From positions 1 through 32,736 of the forward strand of contig DFYU01000159.1 of the NCBI GenBank assembly GCA_002383415.1: a stretch of 32,736 bases of DNA. Reading direction: 5' to 3'. Numbering within the stretch: position 1 is the stretch's first letter; each line of letters opens with the position of its first letter. Positions 32,722 through 32,736 of the stretch are shown here, piece by piece. The position numbers and the translations under genes are program-made. This DNA comes from Geobacter sp. UBA4074. Lineage in GTDB: Bacteria; Desulfobacterota; Desulfuromonadia; Geobacterales; Pseudopelobacteraceae. Below the pieces are notes generated by a model that saw nothing but the letters and a program-made list of their open reading frames with translations, had not been told where the DNA came from and did no database searches.

Positions 32722-32736
32722 AGTTCCCAATTTTTG

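Overview
The window reads as a high-GC, anaerobic Desulfuromonadales-type chromosome (Geobacter, Trichlorobacter or Pelobacter-like). This is an inference from the gene set: SelB, pyruvate phosphate dikinase, a DcuB-type dicarboxylate carrier under a sigma-54 promoter, a ThiC-like enzyme in a cobalamin locus, and abundant two-component and chemotaxis genes. There is no rRNA, tRNA, IS element or CRISPR array that I can support.

Left part (1-9.2 kb, + strand). The 3' end of endonuclease IV (nfo) is followed by a tightly packed set: MacB-type ABC permease, OmpR-family response regulator, YajD-type HNH protein and selB. Most of these overlap or nearly touch. A small cysteine-containing lipoprotein, ppdK (with a perfect terminator) and a MATE efflux protein follow.

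Centre (9.2-21.1 kb): a cobamide locus of about 12 kb, and the most interesting part of the window. On the minus strand, in transcription order, are: cobalamin riboswitch 3, a 23-codon ORF, a ThiC-family enzyme best read as 5-hydroxybenzimidazole synthase BzaF; riboswitch 2, an intrinsic terminator, an adenosylcobinamide amidohydrolase CbiZ with an apparent signal peptide; riboswitch 1, btuB, btuF, btuC, btuD and a dedicated tonB. Divergently on the plus strand lie a natural fusion of CobD-type threonine-phosphate decarboxylase with cobyric acid synthase CbiP, then cbiB. Together these could import corrinoids, strip the nucleotide loop with CbiZ, rebuild the aminopropanol arm from cobyric acid (CobD, CbiB) and supply a 5-hydroxybenzimidazole lower ligand (BzaF): uptake plus remodelling in one B12-sensing locus.

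Right part (21.1-32.7 kb). A cytoplasmic molybdopterin oxidoreductase of unknown substrate faces dcuB. Upstream of dcuB are a near-consensus sigma-54 promoter and an inverted repeat. Next to it is a two-component pair: a histidine kinase with a periplasmic solute-binding sensor domain, and a sigma-54 activator. Then come an OmpH/Skp-like protein, a methyl-accepting chemotaxis protein without a periplasmic domain, a ccdAB toxin-antitoxin pair with a clear sigma-70 promoter, the ABC-F ATPase uup, and a divergent 74-residue protein that looks like an isolated piece of the FliG middle domain with its EHPQ motif.
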